In this document: piece after piece, positions 1 through 5,774 of the stretch
Layout of the letters: the number at the start of each line of letters is the position of its first letter
Numbering within the stretch: the stretch's first letter is position 1
From: Bacteroidota bacterium
GTDB taxonomy: Bacteria > Bacteroidota > Bacteroidia > Cytophagales > Cyclobacteriaceae
Length of the DNA stretch: 5,774 nt
Direction of reading: 5' to 3'
Assembly: GCA_024643595.1 (NCBI GenBank)
Contig: JAHEMS010000249.1
Location: 1-5,774, forward strand
Position numbers and translations under genes: made by a program
The notes under the pieces: model-generated
What the model saw: the letters and a program-made list of their open reading frames with translations, nothing else
What the model was told of the DNA's origin: nothing
The model's database searches: none

Positions 1-522
1 CAAGCAAACAATAATCTGAATGAATTGGCCAGACTTTCCATTAAGGACCTTATGAAAATAAAAGGTATCGGGGAAGCTAAAGCCATTACCATAGTAGCAG
101 CGCTTGAACTTGGCCGAAGAAGAAAAGAACAAGATCCGGATGAAAAACCTAAAATATCGAGCTCAAAAGACGTATTTGATCTCCTGAAAGGTGACATGAT
201 GGATTTACCAAAAGAAGAGTTCTGGGTGCTGCTGCTAAATAGAGCCAACCGGGTTATCAAAAAGAAACGAGTCAGTGAAGGCGGTGTATCGGGTACGGTA
301 GCCGATCCAAAGATCATCTATAAATTGGCACTGGATGATCTCGCCAGCGGAATCATTGTGGCACATAATCATCCATCTGGGAATCTCCAGGCAAGTCAAA
401 GTGATCTTGACCTTACCAAAAAGTTAAAGGAAGCCGGCAAATTCCTTGAAATTCAACTATTAGACCATATCATCATCGCCAATCAGAAATATCTTAGCTT
501 TGCAGATGAAGGAATCCTATAA
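1..522 (+). CDS. radC: RadC family JAB/MPN-domain protein (5' end outside window)
   Basis: The reading frame is open from base 1 to the TAA at 520-522 and gives 173 residues. RadC proteins are usually about 225-230 residues, so some 55 N-terminal residues lie to the left. A TTG at base 25 could look like a start, but the family alignment continues upstream of it, so I treat the gene as partial. Visible residues about 12-38 form the helix-hairpin-helix segment (LMKIKGIGEAKA, then ALELGRR). The C-terminal JAB domain carries the metal-binding pattern H-x-H-x7-S-x2-D: His at 364-366 and 370-372, Ser at 394-396, Asp at 403-405, within HNHPSGN. The family is predicted to be a cytoplasmic, zinc-dependent, JAMM-type protein. 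Its historical DNA-repair role is doubtful and its true substrate is unknown. Its stop overlaps the start of the next gene by one base. No phage or plasmid genes are near, so this looks like the resident chromosomal copy. Confidence 0.95.
   Translation, partial: QANNNLNELARLSIKDLMKIKGIGEAKAITIVAALELGRRRKEQDPDEKPKISSSKDVFDLLKGDMMDLPKEEFWVLLLNRANRVIKKKRVSEGGVSGTVADPKIIYKLALDDLASGIIVAHNHPSGNLQASQSDLDLTKKLKEAGKFLEIQLLDHIIIANQKYLSFADEGIL
509..513 (+). promoter_or_regulatory. Shine-Dalgarno-like site for the serine hydrolase gene
   Basis: AAGGA lies 8 bases before the ATG at 522, inside the last codons of radC. It is the only recognisable Shine-Dalgarno-like sequence at a start in this window; the starts at 1826, 2447 and 3480 have none at normal spacing. 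It supports the ATG at 522 and means the hydrolase could be initiated independently as well as by coupling to radC translation. The match is short and could be chance. Confidence 0.4.
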
Positions 523-1826
523 TGAGACTAGCGAAACCAATCTATATCGCCATCGGCTTCTTTTTGGCATTGTTGCTGGCATATATTTATTCTGCTGATC
601 AGGAAAATACAGAACCCAGCCCAATTCAGGTTCAAATTGAACCGTTGCCAGAAAAGAATTTAACGGCTGTCCCTGATCCGAACCCGTATACACAAAAACT
701 TTTATCACAATACGAAGGATTTATCGAGCGTGCCATTCGTTCAGGATCTTCACCGGGAGCGGCAGTCGCTATCGTGAAAGATTCATCAATCATTTTCCTG
801 AAAGGCTTCGGGCTAAAGCAAATTGGAAAACCTGATTCAATAGATGTCAATTCGGTATTCCGATTAGGATCGGTTTCAAAATGCTTTGCCTCCGTATTGG
901 CAGGTACTTTGGTGAGTGACCATGTTTTCGATTGGGACGATCCTGTTGTTAAATACCTTCCCGATTTTGAGTTGAAATCAAAAGAGAACACAGCCAAACT
1001 CTCATTACGCCATGTACTGTCTCATACCATTGGACTTCCTTATCATGCTTTCACCAACATGATTGAAGAACGTGCGCCCCTCGATACTCTTTTTAAAGAA
1101 TTGCGTTACCTTGATTTGATTGGGGAGCCCGGCAAAGTGTATAGTTATCAGAATGTTGGCTACAGTTTAATTGGTGCTGTTATCAACGCCTCTACTCATC
1201 AATCTTTTGAAGAAGCATTGGAGGAAAAACTCTTTCAACCACTGCACATGAAAAACAGTTCTGCATCTTATGAGGCAATGATGAATAACCCCAATATTGC
1301 CAAGCCACACCTTTTTACACGTAAACATTGGGTCTCAGTTCCTATTTCAGATACCTATTATGATGTAGCACCTGCTGGTGGTGTAAACGCCAGTATTGCG
1401 GATATGGCGCTTTGGCTAAAGGCATTGCTTGGGAATAAGCAGGAGGTTGTCACAGACTCCACATTAGATCAGATTTTTGAGCCTCAGGTAAGGGCCGTTT
1501 CAAAGAATAGGAACTTCTGGAGGTGGCAGCGTCCAAAAGCTTCTTATTATGCACTTGGATGGCGTGTGATTACATTCAAGAATGACACGATTGAATATCA
1601 CGGGGGTTATGTCAATGGATTTCGAAGCGAAGTTGCCCTGGATCGTAAGAATAGAATTGCCATCTGCGTGCTAACCAATTCTGCCGGCAACCTTGCCGAT
1701 CAATCTATTCCGGAATTTTTTAAGCAGTATACTCACCATTCCGATTCAATTGCTTTTTGGGAAAATAGAAATCGTTATCTGATGGTCGCCAAGCACACCC
1801 AAGAATCGCCACCTTACTTGAATTAA
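522..1826 (+). CDS. Exported or membrane-anchored serine hydrolase, beta-lactamase/PBP (class C-like) family
   Basis: This 434-residue protein has a hydrophobic segment at residues 7-23 after a short basic N-terminus, acting as signal anchor or signal peptide. No lipobox cysteine is present, so the catalytic part should be periplasmic. The three active-site motifs of the serine beta-lactamase/penicillin-binding-protein fold are all visible: S-x-x-K as SVSK at 117-120 (Ser117 nucleophile, Lys120 base), Y-x-N as YQN at 209-211, and the third motif H-G-G at 360-362. Family landmarks include LSHTIGLP (166-173) and APAGGVNAS (283-291). Relatives are DD-carboxypeptidases/endopeptidases, esterases, D-aminopeptidases and class C beta-lactamases; the sequence alone does not choose among them, and an antibiotic-resistance role should not be assumed. 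After the fold there is only a short tail (about 400-434) with no extra domain. The start is favoured by the TAATG junction with radC and an AAGGA 8 bases upstream. The stop overlaps the next start in the same way. Confidence 0.92.
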   Translation: MRLAKPIYIAIGFFLALLLAYIYSADQENTEPSPIQVQIEPLPEKNLTAVPDPNPYTQKLLSQYEGFIERAIRSGSSPGAAVAIVKDSSIIFLKGFGLKQIGKPDSIDVNSVFRLGSVSKCFASVLAGTLVSDHVFDWDDPVVKYLPDFELKSKENTAKLSLRHVLSHTIGLPYHAFTNMIEERAPLDTLFKELRYLDLIGEPGKVYSYQNVGYSLIGAVINASTHQSFEEALEEKLFQPLHMKNSSASYEAMMNNPNIAKPHLFTRKHWVSVPISDTYYDVAPAGGVNASIADMALWLKALLGNKQEVVTDSTLDQIFEPQVRAVSKNRNFWRWQRPKASYYALGWRVITFKNDTIEYHGGYVNGFRSEVALDRKNRIAICVLTNSAGNLADQSIPEFFKQYTHHSDSIAFWENRNRYLMVAKHTQESPPYLN

Positions 1827-2443
1827 TGAAACGTTCCGATCTGATAATTTTTCTAGGTCTGATTGGCGTTATTATCCTGATCATTTATTCCCTTCAAGGA
1901 GGAAAATCAGCCGCTGATTATAACGCTTCCATTGAGCAAGACCGAATGGAAAAAGAGGAATATATGAAAAACGGAGAGGGCTCTCCATTTGCAAAAGACG
2001 ACACCCCTTTTGCCGGCTTAAATTATTTCCCCATTAATGAGAAGTTCAATATCAAAGCTGATCTTGAACCTATTGAAAAAAAGAAGGTTATTATTCTTGG
2101 CACCAGTGATGGATTGGAGCAAAGATACCTGGAGTATGCCTTTGCCGTTTTCACCATTGATGGCATTGAACACAAACTACTAATTCTTGAAGTAATGGAC
2201 ATGGGACCACAACGCGGTCAACTATTTCTCGCATTCGCGGATGAAACCAGTGGGATAGAAACTTACGGGGCAGGGCGTTACCTTGATGTAAAGAAAGTTC
2301 CTGCAGCAACCTCTCTTCAACTTGATTTTAACCTTGCCTATAATCCATATTGTGCCTATACTGATTCTTTTTCGTGTCCATTCCCTCCTAAGGAAAACGT
2401 CTTAAAAGTGGCGATACTGGCTGGAGAAAAAAAATACCACTGA
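1826..2443 (+). CDS. Membrane-anchored DUF1684 domain protein
   Basis: This 205-residue protein has an N-terminal transmembrane segment at about residues 6-22 behind MKRSD, predicting a cytoplasmic N-terminus and a periplasmic domain. A polar stretch rich in Glu, Lys and Asp (about 35-60) links it to the globular part. The rest matches what I know of DUF1684: LFLAFADETSG (133-143), ETYGAGRYLD (145-154), LDFNLAYNPYCAY (166-178), SCPFPPKEN (183-191) and a terminal AGEKKY (199-204). The biochemical function of the family is unknown to me. Two cysteines, 176 and 184, sit in a C-x7-C spacing within the most conserved stretch and might pair as a disulfide in the periplasm or bind metal; that is inference. 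Some relatives are cytoplasmic or lipoproteins, whereas this one has neither a lipobox nor a clear cleavage site. Its ATG overlaps the hydrolase stop by one base (TAATG), there is no Shine-Dalgarno sequence, and translation is probably coupled. Confidence 0.87.
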   Translation: MKRSDLIIFLGLIGVIILIIYSLQGGKSAADYNASIEQDRMEKEEYMKNGEGSPFAKDDTPFAGLNYFPINEKFNIKADLEPIEKKKVIILGTSDGLEQRYLEYAFAVFTIDGIEHKLLILEVMDMGPQRGQLFLAFADETSGIETYGAGRYLDVKKVPAATSLQLDFNLAYNPYCAYTDSFSCPFPPKENVLKVAILAGEKKYH

Positions 2444-2446
2444 CCT

Positions 2447-3427
2447 ATGAGATATCTTATTTTATCGTTAGCTGTTGTGTTTGCTTTAGTTGCTCATGGG
2501 CAATCTCTTAAACCTAATGAACCACTTGCCCATACTTTCTCAATAATAGCTCGAGACCCTAACACCGGTGAAATGGCTGTTGCCGTGCAGAGTCACTGGT
2601 TTAGCGTTGGCTCTACTGTATCCTGGGGAGAAGGAGGCGTTGGCGTAATAGCGACACAGTCTTTCACTAATAAATCCTTCGGCATGAGAGGCCTTTCATT
2701 ACTAAAGCAAGGAAAATCCCCTGCAGAAGTTTTAGAAATCCTTCTAAGCGATGATGATGGTAAAGACTTTAGGCAAGTGGCAATCCTTGACAAACATGGA
2801 AGGGTAGCAACACACACCGGTAGTAAATGTATAGATATGGCTGGTCATGCCAACGGAGAAAACTTTTCAGTACAAGCCAATATGATGCTAAATGATAAAG
2901 TGGTGCCAGCGATGGAAAAAGTCTGGAAAGAGAAAAGTGGAATACCATTGCCTGAAAGAATGGTGCAAGTGCTGGTAGCAGCTCAGGAAGCTGGCGGCGA
3001 CATCCGTGGAAAACAGTCTGCAGCCCTTTTAGTGGTTTCTCGTGAAACCTCGAAAACGCCCTGGAATGATAAACTTATCGACTTGAGAGTTGATGATGCC
3101 GACGAGCCAATTCAGGAGCTGGGCCGATTGCTGAATGTGTATAGAGGCTTTGAGCATATGAACAAGGGAGATTATTACGTCGAGGTCAATGATATGAAGA
3201 ATGCATTGGATGAATACAACAAAGCCATGAAGATGTTTCCTGAAAACCTGGAGATGCAATACTGGACGGCCATTACCATGGCCAATAATAAAGACATAAA
3301 CAAAGCATCAACCATGTTGCAGCAGGTATATGAAAAAGATGGCAACTGGCGTGAACTAACCAAACGGTTGCCTAAAATCGGACTACTTACAGTTTCTGAA
3401 AAAGAACTTAAAGAGTTATTACGGTAG
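2447..3427 (+). CDS. Secreted DUF1028 (Ntn-hydrolase-like) protein with C-terminal TPR repeats
   Basis: This 326-residue protein begins with a clear signal peptide: MR, a hydrophobic core to about residue 16, and a likely signal peptidase I site after AHG (16-18). Residues about 29-228 are a DUF1028 domain: TFSIIARDPNTGE (30-42), GGVGVIATQSF (63-73), FGMRGLSLL (78-86), VATHTGSKC (120-128), AGGDIRGKQSAALLVV (182-197) and DLRVDD (212-217). The family is related to N-terminal nucleophile hydrolases, with Thr of the TFSI motif the likely nucleophile (here Thr30); its substrate is not established. The C-terminal part has two TPR-like helical pairs, about 234-267 and 268-301. The first fits the pattern well: Gly241, Tyr244, Ala253, Tyr257, Ala260, Pro265. 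These suggest a binding role. The gene starts 3 bases after the DUF1684 stop in the same frame, so it is probably co-translated. An upstream GGAG at 2423-2426 is too distant to be a normal ribosome binding site. Confidence 0.9.
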   Translation: MRYLILSLAVVFALVAHGQSLKPNEPLAHTFSIIARDPNTGEMAVAVQSHWFSVGSTVSWGEGGVGVIATQSFTNKSFGMRGLSLLKQGKSPAEVLEILLSDDDGKDFRQVAILDKHGRVATHTGSKCIDMAGHANGENFSVQANMMLNDKVVPAMEKVWKEKSGIPLPERMVQVLVAAQEAGGDIRGKQSAALLVVSRETSKTPWNDKLIDLRVDDADEPIQELGRLLNVYRGFEHMNKGDYYVEVNDMKNALDEYNKAMKMFPENLEMQYWTAITMANNKDINKASTMLQQVYEKDGNWRELTKRLPKIGLLTVSEKELKELLR

Positions 3428-3448
3428 TCTCAGGTGCCTGCGATTTAT

Positions 3449-3456
3449 TATTTTTG
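3449..3456 (+). promoter_or_regulatory. Candidate -7 promoter element for pheT (TAnnTTTG)
   Basis: TATTTTTG matches the Bacteroidota -7 consensus TAnnTTTG exactly and lies in the only real intergenic gap of the window (3428-3479). It would place a transcription start near 3460, leaving a leader of about 20 bases before the pheT ATG, too short for a riboswitch or attenuator. I see no convincing -33 TTTG at the expected distance upstream, where bases are GTAGTCTCAGG. The tract is AT-rich, so the match could be chance. It fits pheT having its own promoter, with possible readthrough from the upstream genes. Confidence 0.35.
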
Positions 3457-3479
3457 TCCTCCTAATTTCGACTTAACAA

Positions 3480-5774
3480 ATGAAAATTTCCTACAACTGG
3501 CTAAAACAATATATAGACATCCCAGAGTCAGCCGAAGAGATAGGTCATGTATTAACGGCGACGGGTCTTGAAGTGGAGAGTGTTGATACTTTCGAAACGA
3601 TTAAAGGCGGCCTCCAGGGTTTAGTCATTGGTGAAGTACTGACCTGCGTCAAACATCCCAATGCTGATAAATTATCAATTACCACAGTTGATGTTGGTGG
3701 CGAAAGACCATTGAATATAGTGTGTGGCGCTTCCAATGTTGCTGCAGGTCAAAAGGTAGTTGTAGCCACGCCCGGCACAACCATCTATCCAACAAAAGGT
3801 GAACCCTTTACTATAAAGTTGGCCAAAATACGGGGCGAGCAATCGGAAGGCATGATTTGCGCTGAAGACGAAATCGGTCTCAGCGAAAGTCATGAAGGTA
3901 TTATTGTGCTTAATACCACGGATGCTAATGGCACACCGGCTGCAGGCTTTTATAATATTGAATTGGACTACACACTTGAAATTGGCCTTACTCCCAACCG
4001 TGCCGATGCCGCCTCTCACATTGGCGTTGCCAGGGATATTAAGGCAGCAAAAAGGCGGGTGCTCTGTATGCCGTCAGTTGAATTGTTTAAAACTGACAAT
4101 ACCAATCTAAGTATTCCTGTTGTTGTTGAATCGACTCCGGCATGTCCTCGTTATTCTGGCGTAACCATTTCAGGCATTACCGTTACAGAATCACCAGACT
4201 GGCTGAAGAATCGGTTGAAATCAATTGGCCTTTCGCCAATTAATAATATTGTCGATATCACCAATTTTGTTTTACATGAAACGGGCCAGCCATTACATGC
4301 ATTTGATGCGGATGAAATCACGGGAAATAAGGTAATTGTAAAAACCTTACCTGCAGGAACGAAATTCAAAACATTGGATGATAGAGATCGTTCGCTAGCC
4401 ACTTCTGATTTGATGATTTGTAACACCGAAGAACCAATGTGTATTGCTGGGGTTTTTGGAGGTGTTAAATCGGGTATCTCGGCAAAGACTAAAAATATTT
4501 TTCTTGAAAGCGCCTGCTTTTCCCCGGATTACATTCGTAAGACAGGCCTGTATCATCAACTAAAAACAGACGCTTCTTTCCGCTTTGAGCGTGGCACCGA
4601 TCCCAATATGACGGTTTACGCATTGAAACGGGCGGCTCTTCTCATCAAGGAAATTGCCGGAGGACTAATCTCATCGGAAGTGGTTGATATTTATCCTGAT
4701 AAAATTGAAAACAAAACTATCCTGATCCAGGATAAAAATGTAACGCGTCTGATTGGAAAGAAAATTTCGAGGGAGGAAATATTTTCTATCCTGAACGGTT
4801 TGGAAATTAATGTTCTTGAAAAGACTGATCACAGCTATACCGTTTCAGTTCCCCCCTATCGTGTTGATGTAACGCAAGAAGCAGATATTATTGAAGAAAT
4901 ACTCCGCATCTATGGATTCAACAGCATTGCACTGTCTGAAAATGTCGGCACCGATTATCTTGCTGAATTTCAAGAAAAGGATATCAATAAATTCAAACGT
5001 ACCTTGGGGGCACTGCTCGTAGACAACGGGTTTTATGAAATTCTAACCAACTCATTGACCAACGCTGCCTACCAGGAAAGGCATTCCTTGAAATTCAATG
5101 GCGAACCCGTAGAAATTTTAAATAAACTAAGCGAAGAACAAGGCATCTTAAGGCAAACCATGCTTTTTACCGGTCTTGAAGTATGCGCCTACAACATCAA
5201 CCGCAGACAAAAAGACCTCAAACTTTATGAGTTTGGAAAAATTTACTGGAAGAACGCTGAAAGTAACGCAACGAGCGATGTCACCACCCGGTACAAAGAA
5301 GAAGAGCGACTTGCTCTTTATATGACTGGTAATATCGAAACAGAAAACTGGCAAAACAAACCACGGGCTGTGACCTATTTTGATCTTGCACAACACGTTT
5401 CTCATCTGATAGAGAAAGCGTCCATTGATAACCTGAAACAAGAAAAATTAAATGATCCACTTTTTGATTATGGCATGCGTCTGATCAAAGGCACCAAAGA
5501 AATCGGGAAAGTTGGAAAAATAAAAAGTGCCCTCGTGAAAGATTTTGGCATCAAGCAGGAAATATTTTATGCTGATGTAAACACCGTCTTGCTTTTCAGG
5601 TCTGCAAACCCTAAGTTCGTTGTACAGGAAGTAGCCAGGTTCCCTGAAGTGCGGAGAGACCTTTCACTTGTACTTGATAAACAAGTGACATTTGAAGATA
5701 TCAGAGAGTTAGTGCTCGCAACCGAGAAGCGGTTGATTACTGAAATCATTGCATTTGATGTATACGAGGGGGAT
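3480..5774 (+). CDS. pheT: Phenylalanine--tRNA ligase beta subunit (3' end outside window)
   Basis: The frame is open from the ATG at 3480 to the window edge, 765 codons with no stop or frameshift. An in-frame TAA at 3474-3476 makes this ATG the first possible start. Family length is about 800-820 residues, so roughly 50 are missing. Visible domains in order: N-terminal MKISYNWL and the EMAP-type tRNA-binding OB fold (about 40-155, with HPNADKL at 59-65). Then the B3/B4 editing domain (about 205-385), with GQPLHAFD at 269-276, AGVFGG at 323-328 and DASFRFERG at 364-372. Next B5 (about 415-480, with PPYRVD at 458-463), the catalytic-like core (about 490-700), and the start of the FDX-ACB anticodon-binding domain at FPEVRRDLSLVLD from about 721. 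With PheS it forms the cytoplasmic alpha2beta2 enzyme that charges tRNA-Phe, and its editing site removes Tyr mischarged on tRNA-Phe. pheS is not directly upstream. There is no Shine-Dalgarno site; the bases before the start are A-rich. Confidence 0.97.
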   Translation, partial: MKISYNWLKQYIDIPESAEEIGHVLTATGLEVESVDTFETIKGGLQGLVIGEVLTCVKHPNADKLSITTVDVGGERPLNIVCGASNVAAGQKVVVATPGTTIYPTKGEPFTIKLAKIRGEQSEGMICAEDEIGLSESHEGIIVLNTTDANGTPAAGFYNIELDYTLEIGLTPNRADAASHIGVARDIKAAKRRVLCMPSVELFKTDNTNLSIPVVVESTPACPRYSGVTISGITVTESPDWLKNRLKSIGLSPINNIVDITNFVLHETGQPLHAFDADEITGNKVIVKTLPAGTKFKTLDDRDRSLATSDLMICNTEEPMCIAGVFGGVKSGISAKTKNIFLESACFSPDYIRKTGLYHQLKTDASFRFERGTDPNMTVYALKRAALLIKEIAGGLISSEVVDIYPDKIENKTILIQDKNVTRLIGKKISREEIFSILNGLEINVLEKTDHSYTVSVPPYRVDVTQEADIIEEILRIYGFNSIALSENVGTDYLAEFQEKDINKFKRTLGALLVDNGFYEILTNSLTNAAYQERHSLKFNGEPVEILNKLSEEQGILRQTMLFTGLEVCAYNINRRQKDLKLYEFGKIYWKNAESNATSDVTTRYKEEERLALYMTGNIETENWQNKPRAVTYFDLAQHVSHLIEKASIDNLKQEKLNDPLFDYGMRLIKGTKEIGKVGKIKSALVKDFGIKQEIFYADVNTVLLFRSANPKFVVQEVARFPEVRRDLSLVLDKQVTFEDIRELVLATEKRLITEIIAFDVYEGD

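Noticed and set aside
25..27. TTG as the true start of the RadC protein
   Set aside because: The frame is open to base 1 and the residues before it (QANNNLNE) fit the usual RadC sequence leading into the HhH motif. A start here would remove the first quarter of the protein.
495..502. TAGCTTTG, an exact TAnnTTTG promoter-like match upstream of the serine hydrolase gene
   Set aside because: It lies within the conserved RadC C-terminus (LSFADEG), whose codons explain the bases. No -33 element is seen at the right distance, and the genes overlap, which favours cotranscription.
632..997. Antisense open frame of 121 codons inside the serine hydrolase gene
   Set aside because: It lies wholly opposite a gene with all three catalytic motifs. 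Its translation is low in recognisable motifs and looks like a frame shadow.
522..1826. Calling the serine hydrolase an AmpC-type resistance beta-lactamase
   Set aside because: The fold motifs are shared with many peptidases and esterases. The third motif is HGG rather than the KTG typical of class C beta-lactamases, and no ampR-like regulator is present.
3431..3440. CAGGTGCCTG followed by a T-rich tract as a terminator after the DUF1028 gene
   Set aside because: The stem would be only 3-4 base pairs with a tiny loop, and the T-rich part starts several bases later and is interrupted. Too weak for an intrinsic terminator.
3675..4019. Antisense open frame of 114 codons inside pheT
   Set aside because: It is opposite the well-conserved tRNA-binding domain of PheT, with no family resemblance and no start signals.
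3892..4110. Short + strand open frame within pheT suggesting a frameshift or overlapping gene
   Set aside because: The pheT frame itself continues without a stop and with conserved residues through this stretch, so there is no frameshift and this is a shadow.
5148..5441. Antisense open frame of 97 codons inside pheT
   Set aside because: It is opposite the catalytic-like core of PheT and shows no independent protein features.
1..5774. Mobile element, defence island or CRISPR content
   Set aside because: I found no transposase, integrase, nuclease-helicase gene, terminal inverted repeats or regularly spaced repeats. RadC can accompany mobile DNA, but this copy has the HhH region and sits among housekeeping genes.

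Overview
The window reads as ordinary chromosome of a Bacteroidota bacterium, most likely from the Cytophagales side of the phylum. This is inferred from the style of the RadC and PheT proteins, from the envelope families present (DUF1684, DUF1028, a penicillin-binding-protein-like serine hydrolase), from mostly absent Shine-Dalgarno sequences, and from one match to the Bacteroidota -7 promoter consensus. No species can be named from sequence alone. No mobile element, CRISPR array, tRNA, rRNA or integrase is visible. All five genes lie on the + strand and coding density is close to complete.

Layout: (1) the 3' three quarters of radC (1-522), a HhH plus JAB/MPN-domain protein, open at the left edge. 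(2) A membrane-anchored or exported beta-lactamase/PBP-type serine hydrolase (522-1826). (3) A single-pass membrane protein with a DUF1684 domain (1826-2443). (4) A secreted DUF1028 (Ntn-hydrolase-like) protein with C-terminal TPR repeats (2447-3427). (5) After a 52-base gap, pheT, the beta subunit of phenylalanyl-tRNA synthetase (3480-5774), in frame without a stop to the right edge and lacking only its last roughly 50 residues.

Genes 1 to 4 look like one transcription unit. radC/hydrolase and hydrolase/DUF1684 each overlap by one base in a TAATG junction, and DUF1684/DUF1028 are 3 bases apart in the same reading frame, separated by a single TGA. The three middle genes all encode proteins placed in or beyond the inner membrane, and two belong to hydrolase folds, so a shared envelope task is plausible but unproven. 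radC and pheT are housekeeping flanks. pheT probably has its own promoter in the short gap, and pheS is not immediately upstream.

No clearly new system is supported. The points most worth following are the compact envelope triad, how the DUF1028 protein could expose its putative N-terminal threonine after export, and the same-frame DUF1684/DUF1028 junction.
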